From: Henriciella litoralis
GTDB taxonomy: Bacteria > Pseudomonadota > Alphaproteobacteria > Caulobacterales > Hyphomonadaceae
Direction of reading: 5' to 3'
Length of the DNA stretch: 64,000 nucleotides
NCBI RefSeq assembly: GCF_002088935.1
Contig: NZ_NCSS01000006.1
Location: 2,574,407 to 2,638,406 of the forward strand
Part shown: positions 44,765 through 54,759 of the stretch, piece after piece
How the letters are laid out: each line of letters begins with the position of its first letter
How positions within the stretch are numbered: position 1 is the first letter of the stretch
Notes under the pieces: model-generated
What the model saw: only the letters and a program-made list of their open reading frames with translations
Database searches by the model: none
Told to the model about the DNA's origin: nothing
Made by a program: the position numbers and the translations under genes

Positions 44765-46216
44765 CTAGTTCGTGAAGCAGACCTGATTTGAGCCATACTT
44801 GGTATCGCCTGCGGCATAGCAGCGGGTCGTCGGTGCGTTCGTCCAGAGGAAGTTCTTCTGCGCTGGCGGCGCCCATCGATCGCGCGATTGCTGCGTGCGT
44901 TGCTCATTGATCCGTCGCTGGCGTTCTGCGGCGGCGCGATCTGCTGACTGCCTCGCCCTGTATTGCTGGACCTTTGGCCAGACATAGTCCGGCGTGAAGG
45001 CACAGACGGCTGAGGTTGCGACCTGACGCTCGGGCGATTTCTCGGCAAGATACAGAAGACGGCGGAACGCGGCCTCGGCGCTGTCGGCCGACATGTTGTC
45101 GCCGTTCGTGCCGAACACATAATCCTTGACGTCTTGGCACCGGTTAGAGGCGTTGACGAGGTCGTAGCGCTCCATCCACGCTTCGGCGAAATCGGTCCAG
45201 GCGGCGTGGTCGTTTCCGAATGTCGGGCGCGTGCGACGCCGCAGGGCCGTGTAGGGGTCGGGCGCGGGCTGGAAAGATTCGAGGGGCTGCTTCATCACCC
45301 AGTCGCTCAGCGCCTGAGGCATGACGGGACATTCTTCATTGTTGAGGTTGGCTTTCTCATAGTCGAGCGCCCAGCCGATCCCCTCATCAGGCACGCGTCC
45401 TGCGGGCACGTAGTCGGCGTTGATGCCGTTGTAGACATAGCCGTAGGCGATCTCGCAGCCATTGAGGCCGGCAAATTTTGCGTCGCGGGCGGCTTGTCTC
45501 TCATTGGCGAGCTTGGACTGGTAGTAATTATAGACCGTCTTCTCGCCGGATTTCGGATAGAAGGTGCAGTTGTAGCTTTCAAAGAAGGTCATGCCATACA
45601 TGATGGCCCAATCGGCCTGACGCAAAAGGGCCGGATCGGCGCTCTGGTTGAGCTTTGTCGCATCGATCTTCAGGCCTTGGCCATTGGTCTTGATGCTCAT
45701 CTCGTTCGCCAGGTTGGTGCAGGCCTCCTGGTCGAACTCGCTGACATAGAAATCATCTTCGAGATTGATGTAGACATTATCGTCGCCAAAGCAGGTGCCG
45801 ATATTCTGGCCCGCATATTTGATGGCGGCCGGCGGAGGCGGGCCTGCCTCGAAATAGCTATAGAGCGCGCCGCCGGGTTGAAGCGCTGCGGCGCCATTCG
45901 GGCCGCGCAGTGTCGCGGCCATCGCCGCGTCCCGCGGGATGCCGCAATCGAGCACAAAATCCGGGTCAAAACAGTCTGCGAATGGAAGGACCGCCTCTGG
46001 ATTGGCTGACGCGAAGGGTGCTGCGCCATGGATGTACCAGGTCAGGATGATGCCGGATCGGGTGAAGAAATAGGGGTCCTGCAGCAGGGCTTGCGGCTCA
46101 TTGCCCATCGCGGTGGGGGCAATGCAGTTTTTGTAGCTGTTCCACGTTTGGGCCTCAGCATTTGCTGCTGTTAGAAAAGTGAGGCTGAAGAGTGCGGTCA
46201 AAAAGGTTCGGAGCAT
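44765..46216 (-). CDS. cysteine-rich exported hypothetical protein
   Basis: Not recognised. It has 483 residues. A signal peptide (MLRTFLTALFSLTFLTAANAEA) indicates export. The mature protein has 12 cysteines (for example NCIAP, FADCFD, LDCGIP, GTCFGD, EACTN, YNCTF, GCEIA, EECPV, NRCQD, AVCAF, TRCYA, QVCFTN), an even number that suggests disulfides. A central part is rich in Tyr/Asn. Near the C-terminus a basic coiled stretch occurs (RARQSADRAAAERQRRINEQRTQQSRDRW). The gene converges with the peptidase gene, with 12 bases between the stops. Confidence 0.7.
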   Translation of the reverse strand: MLRTFLTALFSLTFLTAANAEAQTWNSYKNCIAPTAMGNEPQALLQDPYFFTRSGIILTWYIHGAAPFASANPEAVLPFADCFDPDFVLDCGIPRDAAMAATLRGPNGAAALQPGGALYSYFEAGPPPPAAIKYAGQNIGTCFGDDNVYINLEDDFYVSEFDQEACTNLANEMSIKTNGQGLKIDATKLNQSADPALLRQADWAIMYGMTFFESYNCTFYPKSGEKTVYNYYQSKLANERQAARDAKFAGLNGCEIAYGYVYNGINADYVPAGRVPDEGIGWALDYEKANLNNEECPVMPQALSDWVMKQPLESFQPAPDPYTALRRRTRPTFGNDHAAWTDFAEAWMERYDLVNASNRCQDVKDYVFGTNGDNMSADSAEAAFRRLLYLAEKSPERQVATSAVCAFTPDYVWPKVQQYRARQSADRAAAERQRRINEQRTQQSRDRWAPPAQKNFLWTNAPTTRCYAAGDTKYGSNQVCFTN

Positions 46217-46241
46217 AGCCGGGCCGTCCAGTTTTTTTGTT

Positions 46242-48056
46242 TTATCCCAAGGGCCAGAACATCGGGATGACGAACATAGCGACGACGAAGAACATAAGGT
46301 TCAGCGGTATGCCGATACGCGCGAAATCCGAGAATTTGTAACCGCCGGCTGAGTAGACGAGGGTATTTGTCTGGTAGCCAATGGGGGTGGCGAAGCTGGC
46401 GCTGGCGGCAAACATCACGGCGACGACGAAAGCGCGCGGGTCGATCCCGAGGCTGGTGGCGAGGCCGATGGCGATCGGTGTCATCAGGATGGCGGTGGCA
46501 TTGTTGCTGACAAACTCAGTCAGGACAGATGTCATCAGATAGACGGCCGCAAGGGCGGCCAGCGGGCCAAATACACTGACGGGGGCTGCAATGGCGTTGA
46601 CCATGACGGCGGCCGCGCCGGAATTCTCCAGAGCCATGCCGAGCGTGAGCATGCCAAAGATCAGCATGAGAATATCCCACTGAATCGATTTGTAGGCTTC
46701 CTGATGATCGAGGCAGCCGAGGGCGATAACGGCGACAGCGGCAATGAGCGAGAGGCCCGCAATTGGCATGACGCCGAGTGCGGCGAGGACCATGACGAGC
46801 AGGACAGCCGTCACGGCAATCGGCGCCTTGTCGCGTCGGATGGGCTGTTCGGACGTCTGGGTGAGGTTGTTCAACATGCCATCGTCGAACATCTGACGCA
46901 TGCCGCCGGGCGGGCCGTCGAGCAGCACGGTGTCGCCGACATCGAAGCGGATGCCGCGGCTGCCGAGGCTGATATTTTCCCCGCGGCGATGGATGGCGAT
47001 GGCGTAGACGCCATAGAGGCGCACAAGGCCAGCGCCGACGATCGGGCGGCCAACAAGTCTTGATTCCGGGCCGACGACGCCCTCCATCAGCACTGTCTCT
47101 GTTGTCTGTACGGGCTCGAACGCGTGTTTGTCGGAATCTGACCCTGAGCCGATGGCAAGATTGCCGGCATCGCGAAGCGACAGCATTTCAGAGACCGGTG
47201 AGCGCAGAACCATGCGGTCCCCGGCCTCAAGCGTCAGATCCGAGAGTTCATCGCGGCGTGACCGGTTCTCACGCATGACGTCGATAACCGTGAAGCCTTT
47301 CTCGGCGGAGAACCCGGTTTCCTTGATCGTCTTGCCAATCAGGACAGAGCCGACGGGCACGAGCACCTGCGCAACGAAGCGGCGGTTCTTGTTGGTCGGC
47401 AGAAGGTCTGCCAACGACTCGCGGACCGGCAGCAGCCAGCGCCCCGCAATCGCCATATAGCACGTGCCGGCAAGCGCCATGATGAGGCCCGCGCCGGTAA
47501 TCTCGAAGATGCCGAATGGCGCGAGGCCTGCTTTCTGGGCGACGCCGTCCACGAGAAGATTGGTTGAGGTACCGATCAGGGTCGTCATGCCGCCGAAGAT
47601 GGACGCGAAGGATAGCGGGATAAGCAGCTTGGACGGGGATGTGCCGACCGTCTGTGCCAGGCGGATCGCGACCGGGATCAGGATGACGACGATCGGCGTG
47701 TTGTTCATGAAGGCCGACATCACAATGACGATGGCCATGAGCGCCGCGACGGCGACAAGCGGCGTCCAGCTTTTGGCGAGGCGGATAATGACATTGCCAG
47801 CGGCGCCGATGACGCCGGTGCGCTCAAGCGCGGCGGAGAGAACGAACATGGCGCCAATCGTGATCGGCGCTGAGTTGGAGAAAACGCTAAGCGCTTCGGG
47901 AACGCTCAGAATGCCCGTGACCAGCAAGGCCGCCATGGCGAGCAAGGCGACGACATCGGTAGGTAGTTTTTCGCGAACGAAGCTGAAAAAGACACCGACG
48001 ACAATGGCGAAGACGAGCGCGATCTGAACGTTTGCCGGCAATACAATGTCTAGCAT
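46242..48056 (-). CDS. SLC13-family permease with two RCK_C (TrkA-C) domains
   Basis: A 604-residue transporter of the divalent anion:sodium symporter type. The two membrane halves show the SNTP-like signatures FMNNTPIVVILIPVA ... TTLIGTSTNLLVDG and EFVSNNATAILMTPIA ... SFATPIGYQTNTLVYSAG. Between them, residues about 205-400, lie two TrkA-C regulatory domains (VPVGSVLIGKTIKETGFSAEKGFTVI and GPESRLVGRPIVGAGLVRLYGV). The substrate (sulfate, dicarboxylate or other anion) is not determinable. It starts 118 bases after the mutS stop on the same strand. Confidence 0.9.
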   Translation of the reverse strand: MLDIVLPANVQIALVFAIVVGVFFSFVREKLPTDVVALLAMAALLVTGILSVPEALSVFSNSAPITIGAMFVLSAALERTGVIGAAGNVIIRLAKSWTPLVAVAALMAIVIVMSAFMNNTPIVVILIPVAIRLAQTVGTSPSKLLIPLSFASIFGGMTTLIGTSTNLLVDGVAQKAGLAPFGIFEITGAGLIMALAGTCYMAIAGRWLLPVRESLADLLPTNKNRRFVAQVLVPVGSVLIGKTIKETGFSAEKGFTVIDVMRENRSRRDELSDLTLEAGDRMVLRSPVSEMLSLRDAGNLAIGSGSDSDKHAFEPVQTTETVLMEGVVGPESRLVGRPIVGAGLVRLYGVYAIAIHRRGENISLGSRGIRFDVGDTVLLDGPPGGMRQMFDDGMLNNLTQTSEQPIRRDKAPIAVTAVLLVMVLAALGVMPIAGLSLIAAVAVIALGCLDHQEAYKSIQWDILMLIFGMLTLGMALENSGAAAVMVNAIAAPVSVFGPLAALAAVYLMTSVLTEFVSNNATAILMTPIAIGLATSLGIDPRAFVVAVMFAASASFATPIGYQTNTLVYSAGGYKFSDFARIGIPLNLMFFVVAMFVIPMFWPLG

Positions 48057-48174
48057 AAGCGTGCGTTGGGTCCCCTCGTAACGCTACATAAAGGCTATGT
48101 CCGGGCGCGGAATACAATAGGCATTATTGCATTTTTTAAAGAGAAACCTCGGCATTCACGCATAGCTCGAGGCT

Positions 48175-50856
48175 TCAGCTCTCGTCCGGGGCCTTCAAGC
48201 GATAGATGAGGTCGAGCGCTTCGCGCGGAGTGAGGCTGTCTGGATCAATCGATGCGAGCAGCTGAACGGCTGGATGCTGAGGGCTCTCAGCTGGCGCGTC
48301 TTCGGCGACGGCTGCGAATAGCGGCAGAGCATCGACCGCGTCGGGTTTGGATTCCAGCTTCTTCAAGACCTGCTCTGCGCGGCGCACGGCACGCGCCGGA
48401 AGGCCGGCCAGCCGCGCGACCTGAACGCCATAGGAGCGATCAGCCGGGCCGGACTGAACATCGTGCAGGAAGACCAGCTCATCTTTCCACTCCTTGGCGC
48501 GCAGCGAGAGGTTGGCCGCTTCAGGCAAGTCTTCGGCGAGGCCTGTCAGCTCATGGTAATGCGTGGCGAAGAGGGCGCGGCAGCCATTTACATTGTGAAG
48601 GTGTTCCACCGCGGCCCAGGCAATGGCGAGGCCGTCATAAGTGGAGGTGCCGCGGCCAACTTCATCGAGGATGACAAAGCTGTGCTCGGTTGCCTGGCTG
48701 AGAATGGCGGCGGTCTCGACCATCTCAACCATAAAGGTGGAGCGTCCGCGCGAGAGGTCATCAGAGGCCCCGACGCGGGAGAATACCCGGTCAGCGAGGC
48801 CAAGCACAAGCCGCTTGGCGGGCACGAAGAACCCGGCCTGCGCGAGGATCACGGCGAGACAGGCCTGACGCAGATAGGTGGATTTACCGGCCATGTTGGG
48901 GCCGGTGACGAGCGCGAGACGCGGGCCGGCCGCGCCGCTGGCATCCAGTGTCAGATTATTGGCTGTGAAGCCTTCGCCTTGAGATTTGAGCGCGGCTTCA
49001 ACGACGGGATGGCGGAGGCCCTCTGCTTCAAAGACCGGCGTGTCGACAATGTCAGGCCGCACCGCGCCAGTTTCATCGGCCCAGTGGGCGCCAGCGCTCG
49101 CCACATCGATTTCGGCAAGCGCGCCAGCGGCGGCGCAGATGCCGTCCGAAGCGGTCTCGACCTGCATGCAAAGACCGTCGAACAGCTCAAGCTCACGGGT
49201 GCGGGCCGCTTCTTCGGCGCGCGAGATACGGCCCGCCAGTTCCGACAGTTCGCTGGTCGAAAAGCGGATATTCGATGCGAGGGTCTGGCGGTGAATGAAG
49301 GTTTCGGCATGTGGCGGCTTTAGCAGGGCGTCGCCATGACGGGCCGGGACGTCGATAAAATAGCCAAGGACATTGTTGAATTTGATCTTCAGCGCGCTGA
49401 TGCCCGTCTCGTCGGCATAGCGGGCCTGTAGTCCGGCAATGATCTTGCGGCTGTCACGGCGCAGCGTCTGGGCTTCGTCCAGCGCTTCGTCCCAGCCGGG
49501 GGCGATGAAGCCGCCATCGCGTGTGAGGGTGGGGAGATCTTCGGCCAGTGCGGTTGTCAGATCCTGCGCCAGTGCGGCCAAGGCTGGTTGGCGGGCCGGG
49601 TCCAGCGCGGCGATGGCGTCTGCGAGGAGGCGAGGCAGGCCGGTTTCGTTTGCGCCCAGTGCCGCGGCGAGCGCGTGGCCTTCTGTGATGGCGACGGCAA
49701 TGGCTTTCAGGTCTCGCGGGCCGCCGCGTCCAAGGCGGATACGGGTGCGGGCGCGCTCAAGGTCCGGCACGGCCTTCAGGCGGGCGCGAATGTCCTGGCG
49801 GAGGCCGTCTTCGGACAGGAAGAAGGCAACCGCGTCATGGCGCGTGCCAATCGGGGCTGCGTCCGTTTCCGGGCGCGAAAGACGGTCCGACAGGAGGCGC
49901 GCGCCGGGCGCGGTCAGCGTGCGATCAATGGTGGCGAGCAGGGTGCCCGCGCGCCCACCATTGATGGCAGTGTCGATTTCGAGGCTGGCGCGGGTCGCCG
50001 GGTCAATGGACAGCGTTGACGTGCCTGCGCCGCGGCGGGGCGTGTCGAGGCGTATTGCCGCGCCAGCCTGTGTGAGGCTCAGATAATCGAGCAGTAGACC
50101 CGAGGCGGCGAGCTCGGCTTTTGTGAAGCTGCCAAAGGCATCGAGGGCGGCGACCTTGAAGGCCGATTTGAGGGCGGCTTCTCCGGATTTGGCCGACGCC
50201 GCACGGGCCGGGCGACGGGTCACGGGCGCACGCAAGCCTTCAAGCGCGCGGCGCACCAATGGGCGGGCTTCGTCTTCCTCGGTGACCAGAAGCTCACTGA
50301 CCGGCAAGGCGGCGAGACGTTCTGGAAGGTTTTCGGCGGGCAAGGCGCTGATCTCCAGCGCGCCGGTTGAAACATCACATGTCGCGATGGCCGCATCAGC
50401 GCCGCCCGCAGCAAAGGCGATGGCCGTCAGTGCCTGTCCGCGGCGCGCCGGCAAAATCGTGTCTTCTGTAATGGTTCCGGGCGTGACGATACGAACGACG
50501 TCCCGGTTTACAATGGATTTGGAGCCGCGTTTTTTCGCTTCGGCCGGGCTCTCTGTCTGCTCGCAGACGGCGACGCGCTGACCTGATTTGATGAGGCGGG
50601 CGAGATAGGCTTCGGCCGCATGATAGGGCACGCCGGCCATCGGGATCGGCTTGCCCTCATGCTCGCCGCGCGAGGTCAGCGTAATGTCGAGGATCTCGGC
50701 CGCTTTTACCGCATCATCGAAAAACAGCTCGTAGAAATCGCCCATGCGGAAGAAGAGCAAGGCATCGCTGTGGCCCGACTTTATGTCGAGATACTGCGCC
50801 ATAAAGGGCGTTGGAGCCTTCTTTGCGGGCGGCTGACTGGAGTGTGTATCTGGCAT
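48175..50856 (-). CDS. mutS: DNA mismatch repair protein MutS
   Basis: An 893-residue mismatch-recognition ATPase. The mismatch-binding F-x-E motif is in [16 protein letters not shown]. The ATPase has Walker [15 protein letters not shown], the SxxxATE-like [11 protein letters not shown], Walker [23 protein letters not shown] and HYHELT. A terminal region ([13 protein letters not shown]) completes the tetramerisation tail. Length is normal for alphaproteobacteria. It is divergent from maeB with a 132-base spacer. Confidence 0.97.
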   Translation of the reverse strand: MPDTHSSQPPAKKAPTPFMAQYLDIKSGHSDALLFFRMGDFYELFFDDAVKAAEILDITLTSRGEHEGKPIPMAGVPYHAAEAYLARLIKSGQRVAVCEQTESPAEAKKRGSKSIVNRDVVRIVTPGTITEDTILPARRGQALTAIAFAAGGADAAIATCDVSTGALEISALPAENLPERLAALPVSELLVTEEDEARPLVRRALEGLRAPVTRRPARAASAKSGEAALKSAFKVAALDAFGSFTKAELAASGLLLDYLSLTQAGAAIRLDTPRRGAGTSTLSIDPATRASLEIDTAINGGRAGTLLATIDRTLTAPGARLLSDRLSRPETDAAPIGTRHDAVAFFLSEDGLRQDIRARLKAVPDLERARTRIRLGRGGPRDLKAIAVAITEGHALAAALGANETGLPRLLADAIAALDPARQPALAALAQDLTTALAEDLPTLTRDGGFIAPGWDEALDEAQTLRRDSRKIIAGLQARYADETGISALKIKFNNVLGYFIDVPARHGDALLKPPHAETFIHRQTLASNIRFSTSELSELAGRISRAEEAARTRELELFDGLCMQVETASDGICAAAGALAEIDVASAGAHWADETGAVRPDIVDTPVFEAEGLRHPVVEAALKSQGEGFTANNLTLDASGAAGPRLALVTGPNMAGKSTYLRQACLAVILAQAGFFVPAKRLVLGLADRVFSRVGASDDLSRGRSTFMVEMVETAAILSQATEHSFVILDEVGRGTSTYDGLAIAWAAVEHLHNVNGCRALFATHYHELTGLAEDLPEAANLSLRAKEWKDELVFLHDVQSGPADRSYGVQVARLAGLPARAVRRAEQVLKKLESKPDAVDALPLFAAVAEDAPAESPQHPAVQLLASIDPDSLTPREALDLIYRLKAPDES

Positions 50857-50988
50857 GGACCTAAGCTTAACGGATTCGCAAGGGAGGGCTGCAATGGAAA
50901 TAAGCAGGTCTGGGCGGGTTGTCGCCCCCGTCGCAGAGGCTTAGACCTTTGCGAAATTCGCATTGGAAACACTGAAGGCTTTTTAGAG

Positions 50989-53280
50989 ATGACGTCAAAG
51001 CGTCCGACATTTACCGACAAGGAAGCGCTCGACTTCCACAGCCAACCGCAACCCGGAAAGCTGTCGATCGCGCCCACGAAGCCCATGGCGACGCAGCGGG
51101 ATCTGTCGCTAGCCTACAGTCCGGGTGTCGCGGTGCCTGTGAAGGCGATCGCGGAAAACAAGGACCTTGCTTTCGAGTACACCTCGAAGGGCAATATGGT
51201 CGCCGTGATTTCCAATGGCACGGCCATTCTGGGCCTGGGTGATCTTGGGGCGATGGCCTCCAAGCCCGTCATGGAAGGCAAGTCGGTGCTGTTCAAGCGC
51301 TTTGCCGACGTCGACTCCATCGATGTCGAAGTGACGACGACCGACACAGAAGAGTTCATCACAACGGTCCGCAATATTGGCGAGACCTGGGGCGGCATCA
51401 ACCTCGAGGACATTGCGTCCCCTGAGTGTTTCATCATCGAGAGCCGTCTTCGCGAAGAGCTGGACGTTCCGGTCTTCCACGATGACCAGCATGGCACGGC
51501 GATTATCGCTGCCGCCGGCCTCATCAATGCGTGTCACATTACCGGACGTGAGCTGAAAGACGTGAAAGTCGCCGTTTCAGGCGCTGGCGCGGCAGGGCTC
51601 TCCTGCGCGGGTCTTATCCGTCATCTGGGCGTGCGCCCGGAAAACATCCTGATGTGCGACTCCCGCGGGGTCGTTTATGAAGGCCGCACCGAGAAGATGG
51701 ACCAGTTCAAGTCTGCCTTCGCTGTGAAGACCGAAAAACGCACCCTGACCGAAGCGATGGAGGGCGCGGACGTCTTGCTCGGCCTGTCGATTGCGGGGGC
51801 GGTGACCAAGGAAATGATTGCGGGCATGGCGAAAGACCCGATTATTTTCGCGATGGCCAATCCGGACCCGGAAATTACGCCGGAAGAGATCAAGCAGGTG
51901 CGCGATGACGCGATTATCGCAACCGGCCGGTCCGATTATCCCAACCAGGTCAACAATGTTCTGGGCTTCCCATACATCTTCCGCGGTGCGCTGGACGTTC
52001 GGGCGCGCAGCATCAATGAAGAGATGAAGGTTGCCGCGGCGCAGGCGCTCGCGGAGCTCGCGCGCGAGGATGTGCCCGACGAAGTGGCCGCAGCCTATCA
52101 CGGCTCGCGTCCGCAATTTGGCCGGGAATATATCATCCCGACGCCGTTCGACCCGCGTCTCATCAGCTTCATTCCGCCATTCGTCGCGCAGGCCGCGATG
52201 GACACCGGCGTGGCACGTACGCCGATCGAGGACATGGACGAGTATCGCCGCAAGCTGGCGCGCCGTCTGGACCCGACCGCCTCCTTCCTGCAGGGCGTGC
52301 AAGCCGCTGTTCGCGAGAAGAAGCCGCGTATCGTGTTTGCAGAGGGCGAGGAGCCATCCGTCGTGCGGGCGGCCTATTCGTTCAAGAACCAGGGCCTCGG
52401 CGAGCCGATCCTCATCGGCCGCGAGAACGAGGTGAACCGGTCCATGCAGCAGATGGGTGTGCCGGAAGGCTCGCTCGAAATCATCAATGCGCGCCTGTCC
52501 GACCGTAATCCGGAATATACCGATTATCTCTATGACCGTCTGAAGCGTCAGGGCTATCTGCGCCGCGACGTGCAGCGTCTGGTCAATCAGGACCGGAACA
52601 TCTTCGGTTCGTGCATGCTGAAGTTTGGCGATGCCGACGGCATGGTGACTGGCGTGACGCGGAACTATGATGTCGCGCTGAAAGATGTGCAGCTCGTCCT
52701 CGACCCGATCCCGCAAAAGCAGGTGATCGGCATGTCCATGGTGATCAACCAGGGCAAGACGGTCTTCATCGCCGATACCAGCATTACAGAGCTGCCGGTC
52801 GCTGAAGACCTGGTCGGGATTGCCTGTGAAGCGGCAAGCTCTGTTTCGAGCCTCGGCTTTATCCCTCGCGTGGCTTTCGTGTCCTATTCGACCTTCGGCA
52901 ATCCGATGGGCGAGCGTGCGGAAAAGGTGCGTGAAGCGGTCGCGATGCTCGATGCGCGCGATGATATCAAGTTCGAGTATGAAGGCGATATCTCCGTCGA
53001 TACGGCGATGAACCCGAACCACAAGATGATCTATCCGTTCTCGCGCCTCACCGGCCCGGCGAACGTGCTTGTGATGCCAGCGATCCACTCAGCGGCGATT
53101 GCGACCCGGTTGCTCACCTCAATGAGCCGCGCGACCGTGATCGGGCCGATCCTGCTCGGCTTCGAGAAGCCGGTGCAGATCGCTTCGCTGGGGGCGACCG
53201 TGTCGGATATCACCAATCTGGCGACGTTCGCGGCGTTCGATATCGACCAGCTCGGCCACATCAAACCGGCGACCGATTAA
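50989..53280 (+). CDS. maeB: NADP-dependent malic enzyme with fused phosphotransacetylase domain
   Basis: A 763-residue fusion. The malic-enzyme half (residues 1 to about 430) makes pyruvate and NADPH from malate; it shows the catalytic Tyr in SLAYSPGVAVP (Tyr43), VFHDDQHGTA and the NADP-binding SGAGAAGLS. The phosphotransacetylase-like half (from about 435; FAEGEEPSVVRAA ... ADTSITELPVAEDLV) is often catalytically inactive and regulatory, responding to acetyl-CoA. TTTTTAGAG precedes ATG 50989. The open frame begins 369 bases earlier inside mutS on the other strand; that portion is spurious. Confidence 0.95.
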   Translation: MTSKRPTFTDKEALDFHSQPQPGKLSIAPTKPMATQRDLSLAYSPGVAVPVKAIAENKDLAFEYTSKGNMVAVISNGTAILGLGDLGAMASKPVMEGKSVLFKRFADVDSIDVEVTTTDTEEFITTVRNIGETWGGINLEDIASPECFIIESRLREELDVPVFHDDQHGTAIIAAAGLINACHITGRELKDVKVAVSGAGAAGLSCAGLIRHLGVRPENILMCDSRGVVYEGRTEKMDQFKSAFAVKTEKRTLTEAMEGADVLLGLSIAGAVTKEMIAGMAKDPIIFAMANPDPEITPEEIKQVRDDAIIATGRSDYPNQVNNVLGFPYIFRGALDVRARSINEEMKVAAAQALAELAREDVPDEVAAAYHGSRPQFGREYIIPTPFDPRLISFIPPFVAQAAMDTGVARTPIEDMDEYRRKLARRLDPTASFLQGVQAAVREKKPRIVFAEGEEPSVVRAAYSFKNQGLGEPILIGRENEVNRSMQQMGVPEGSLEIINARLSDRNPEYTDYLYDRLKRQGYLRRDVQRLVNQDRNIFGSCMLKFGDADGMVTGVTRNYDVALKDVQLVLDPIPQKQVIGMSMVINQGKTVFIADTSITELPVAEDLVGIACEAASSVSSLGFIPRVAFVSYSTFGNPMGERAEKVREAVAMLDARDDIKFEYEGDISVDTAMNPNHKMIYPFSRLTGPANVLVMPAIHSAAIATRLLTSMSRATVIGPILLGFEKPVQIASLGATVSDITNLATFAAFDIDQLGHIKPATD

Positions 53281-53298
53281 GTCAGCCCGCCTACAACT

Positions 53299-54759
53299 CT
53301 AGTTCTTGGAAACCGCCGGTCCCTCTGGGGCTGGCGGTTTTTCGTCTGGCAGATCATCATCGCCGTCGATACGGATGCCGCGCGCCCGGTCCGGGCCGTA
53401 CTTCATGACAAAGACAATGAGGGCAATCGGCGGCAAGGTGTAGAGCGCGGTGACGGTGAAAAAGCCTGCCCAGCCGATCGATTCAGACAGTGGGCCTGAT
53501 GTCGTCGTCGCGACAAGCTTGCAGAAGAAGGAATAGGCCGAGCTGAGCAGGGCATACTGCGTCGCGGCAAACTTCCGGTCGGCCAGAGATGACATGTAAG
53601 CGATGAATACAGAGCCAACGAAGCCTGCGGCCAGATTGTCGGCAACGATGACGCCCATCAAAGCCCAGACGCTGGGCGTAATGACTTCAGCGCCAGGTGG
53701 CGGTGCCACGCCTTCGGAGACCGCGCGGGCGACGATATCAAGGTCTGGGCCTGCCATGATCGCCAGCGCGGCGAAGGCGCCATTGGTCAGCAATGTCACG
53801 ATACCGCCCGCAATCAGCGCGGGCATGAGGCTATAGCGTACGGCTGCGAAGCCACCGACAAATCCACCAACGATAATCGGCCAAGGCCCGAGAATGCCCT
53901 GGATCCAGCCGACTGTCTCACGCGTGTAGCCAAGATCGACATAGAAGGGGCTCGCCATGACGCCCATTGTGAAATCGCTGATCCGGTAAAGGGTCACGAT
54001 GCCGGCCACGGGGAAAATCCAGATCCCGAATTTGCGAACAAGCTGCCAGAAAGGTTCGATGACGGCGTCGCGCATCTTTCCGGCGAAGGATTTGCCTTCT
54101 TCGACAAGGCGCTCGGTGCGTGCCGGTTCGGACACGAAGATGATGACGATGGCGCCAATGGTCAGCATGACCACGGCCATCAGGGCATAGGCGAAATGCC
54201 AGCTGGTCGAGCCGGCAATGACCATGCCGAAGCCGGAAAACATGATCGCGAAGCGGTAACCGAGATTATAGACGGCGGCCATGTTGGCCTGCTCGTCATT
54301 CGGGGCCGACTCAATCCGCCAGGCATCGACGGCAATGTCCAGCGTTGCGCCGGAAAAGGCGAGAACCAGGGCGCCGATGACCGTCGGCATGATGGCGACG
54401 GCCGGGTCAGATGAAGAAATCAGGAAGAGGCCGATCGATGTGCCCGCTATGGCGAGGATCATCCAGCTGCGCCGCTGGCCGAGAAGCTTGCCGAGCACCG
54501 GAATGCCGATCCGGTCAACGGCAGGCGCCCAGAGGAATTTCAGCGAATAGGCAAAAGAGACGGCATAGAGGCCGCCAATCGAGGCGCGGTCGATGCCGGA
54601 TTCCCGCAGCCAGAAAGACAGCTTCGAGAACACCATCATCAAGGGGAGGCCAGAGGCAAAGCCCAGAAACAGCATGAAGACCATGGTTGGCTTCATGTAT
54701 TTGCGGAACGCTGTGGCGAGCGTTTCTTTTCTGTCTTTACCGTCGGCGGCTGCGCTCAT
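53299..54759 (-). CDS. AmpG-like muropeptide transporter (MFS)
   Basis: Twelve-or-more-segment major-facilitator protein of 486 residues, close to the AmpG family that imports anhydro-muropeptides for peptidoglycan recycling. Family-like features: the N-terminal LGFASGLPLMMVFSKLSFWLRESGID, LKFLWAPAVDRI, LLGQRRSWMILAI and ATLDIAVDAWRIE. Its ATG overlaps the stop of the upstream hybrid kinase (ATGA), so the kinase is translated first and the two are coupled. The terminator of the convergent maeB gene lies within its last codons. Confidence 0.85.
   Translation of the reverse strand: MSAAADGKDRKETLATAFRKYMKPTMVFMLFLGFASGLPLMMVFSKLSFWLRESGIDRASIGGLYAVSFAYSLKFLWAPAVDRIGIPVLGKLLGQRRSWMILAIAGTSIGLFLISSSDPAVAIMPTVIGALVLAFSGATLDIAVDAWRIESAPNDEQANMAAVYNLGYRFAIMFSGFGMVIAGSTSWHFAYALMAVVMLTIGAIVIIFVSEPARTERLVEEGKSFAGKMRDAVIEPFWQLVRKFGIWIFPVAGIVTLYRISDFTMGVMASPFYVDLGYTRETVGWIQGILGPWPIIVGGFVGGFAAVRYSLMPALIAGGIVTLLTNGAFAALAIMAGPDLDIVARAVSEGVAPPPGAEVITPSVWALMGVIVADNLAAGFVGSVFIAYMSSLADRKFAATQYALLSSAYSFFCKLVATTTSGPLSESIGWAGFFTVTALYTLPPIALIVFVMKYGPDRARGIRIDGDDDLPDEKPPAPEGPAVSKN
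53310..53342 (+). terminator. rho-independent terminator of maeB, inside the ampG-like gene
   Basis: AAACCGCC and GGCGGTTT (8-bp arms, 15-base loop) are followed by TT, about 30 bases after the maeB stop. The T-run lies on the plus strand, so it terminates maeB. It overlaps the last codons of the convergent transporter gene, which must keep the hairpin while coding. Confidence 0.75.

Noticed and set aside
51577..53088. Long minus-strand frame opposite maeB
   Set aside because: Shadow frame rich in His/Arg/Asp with no domain; maeB is clear on the plus strand.
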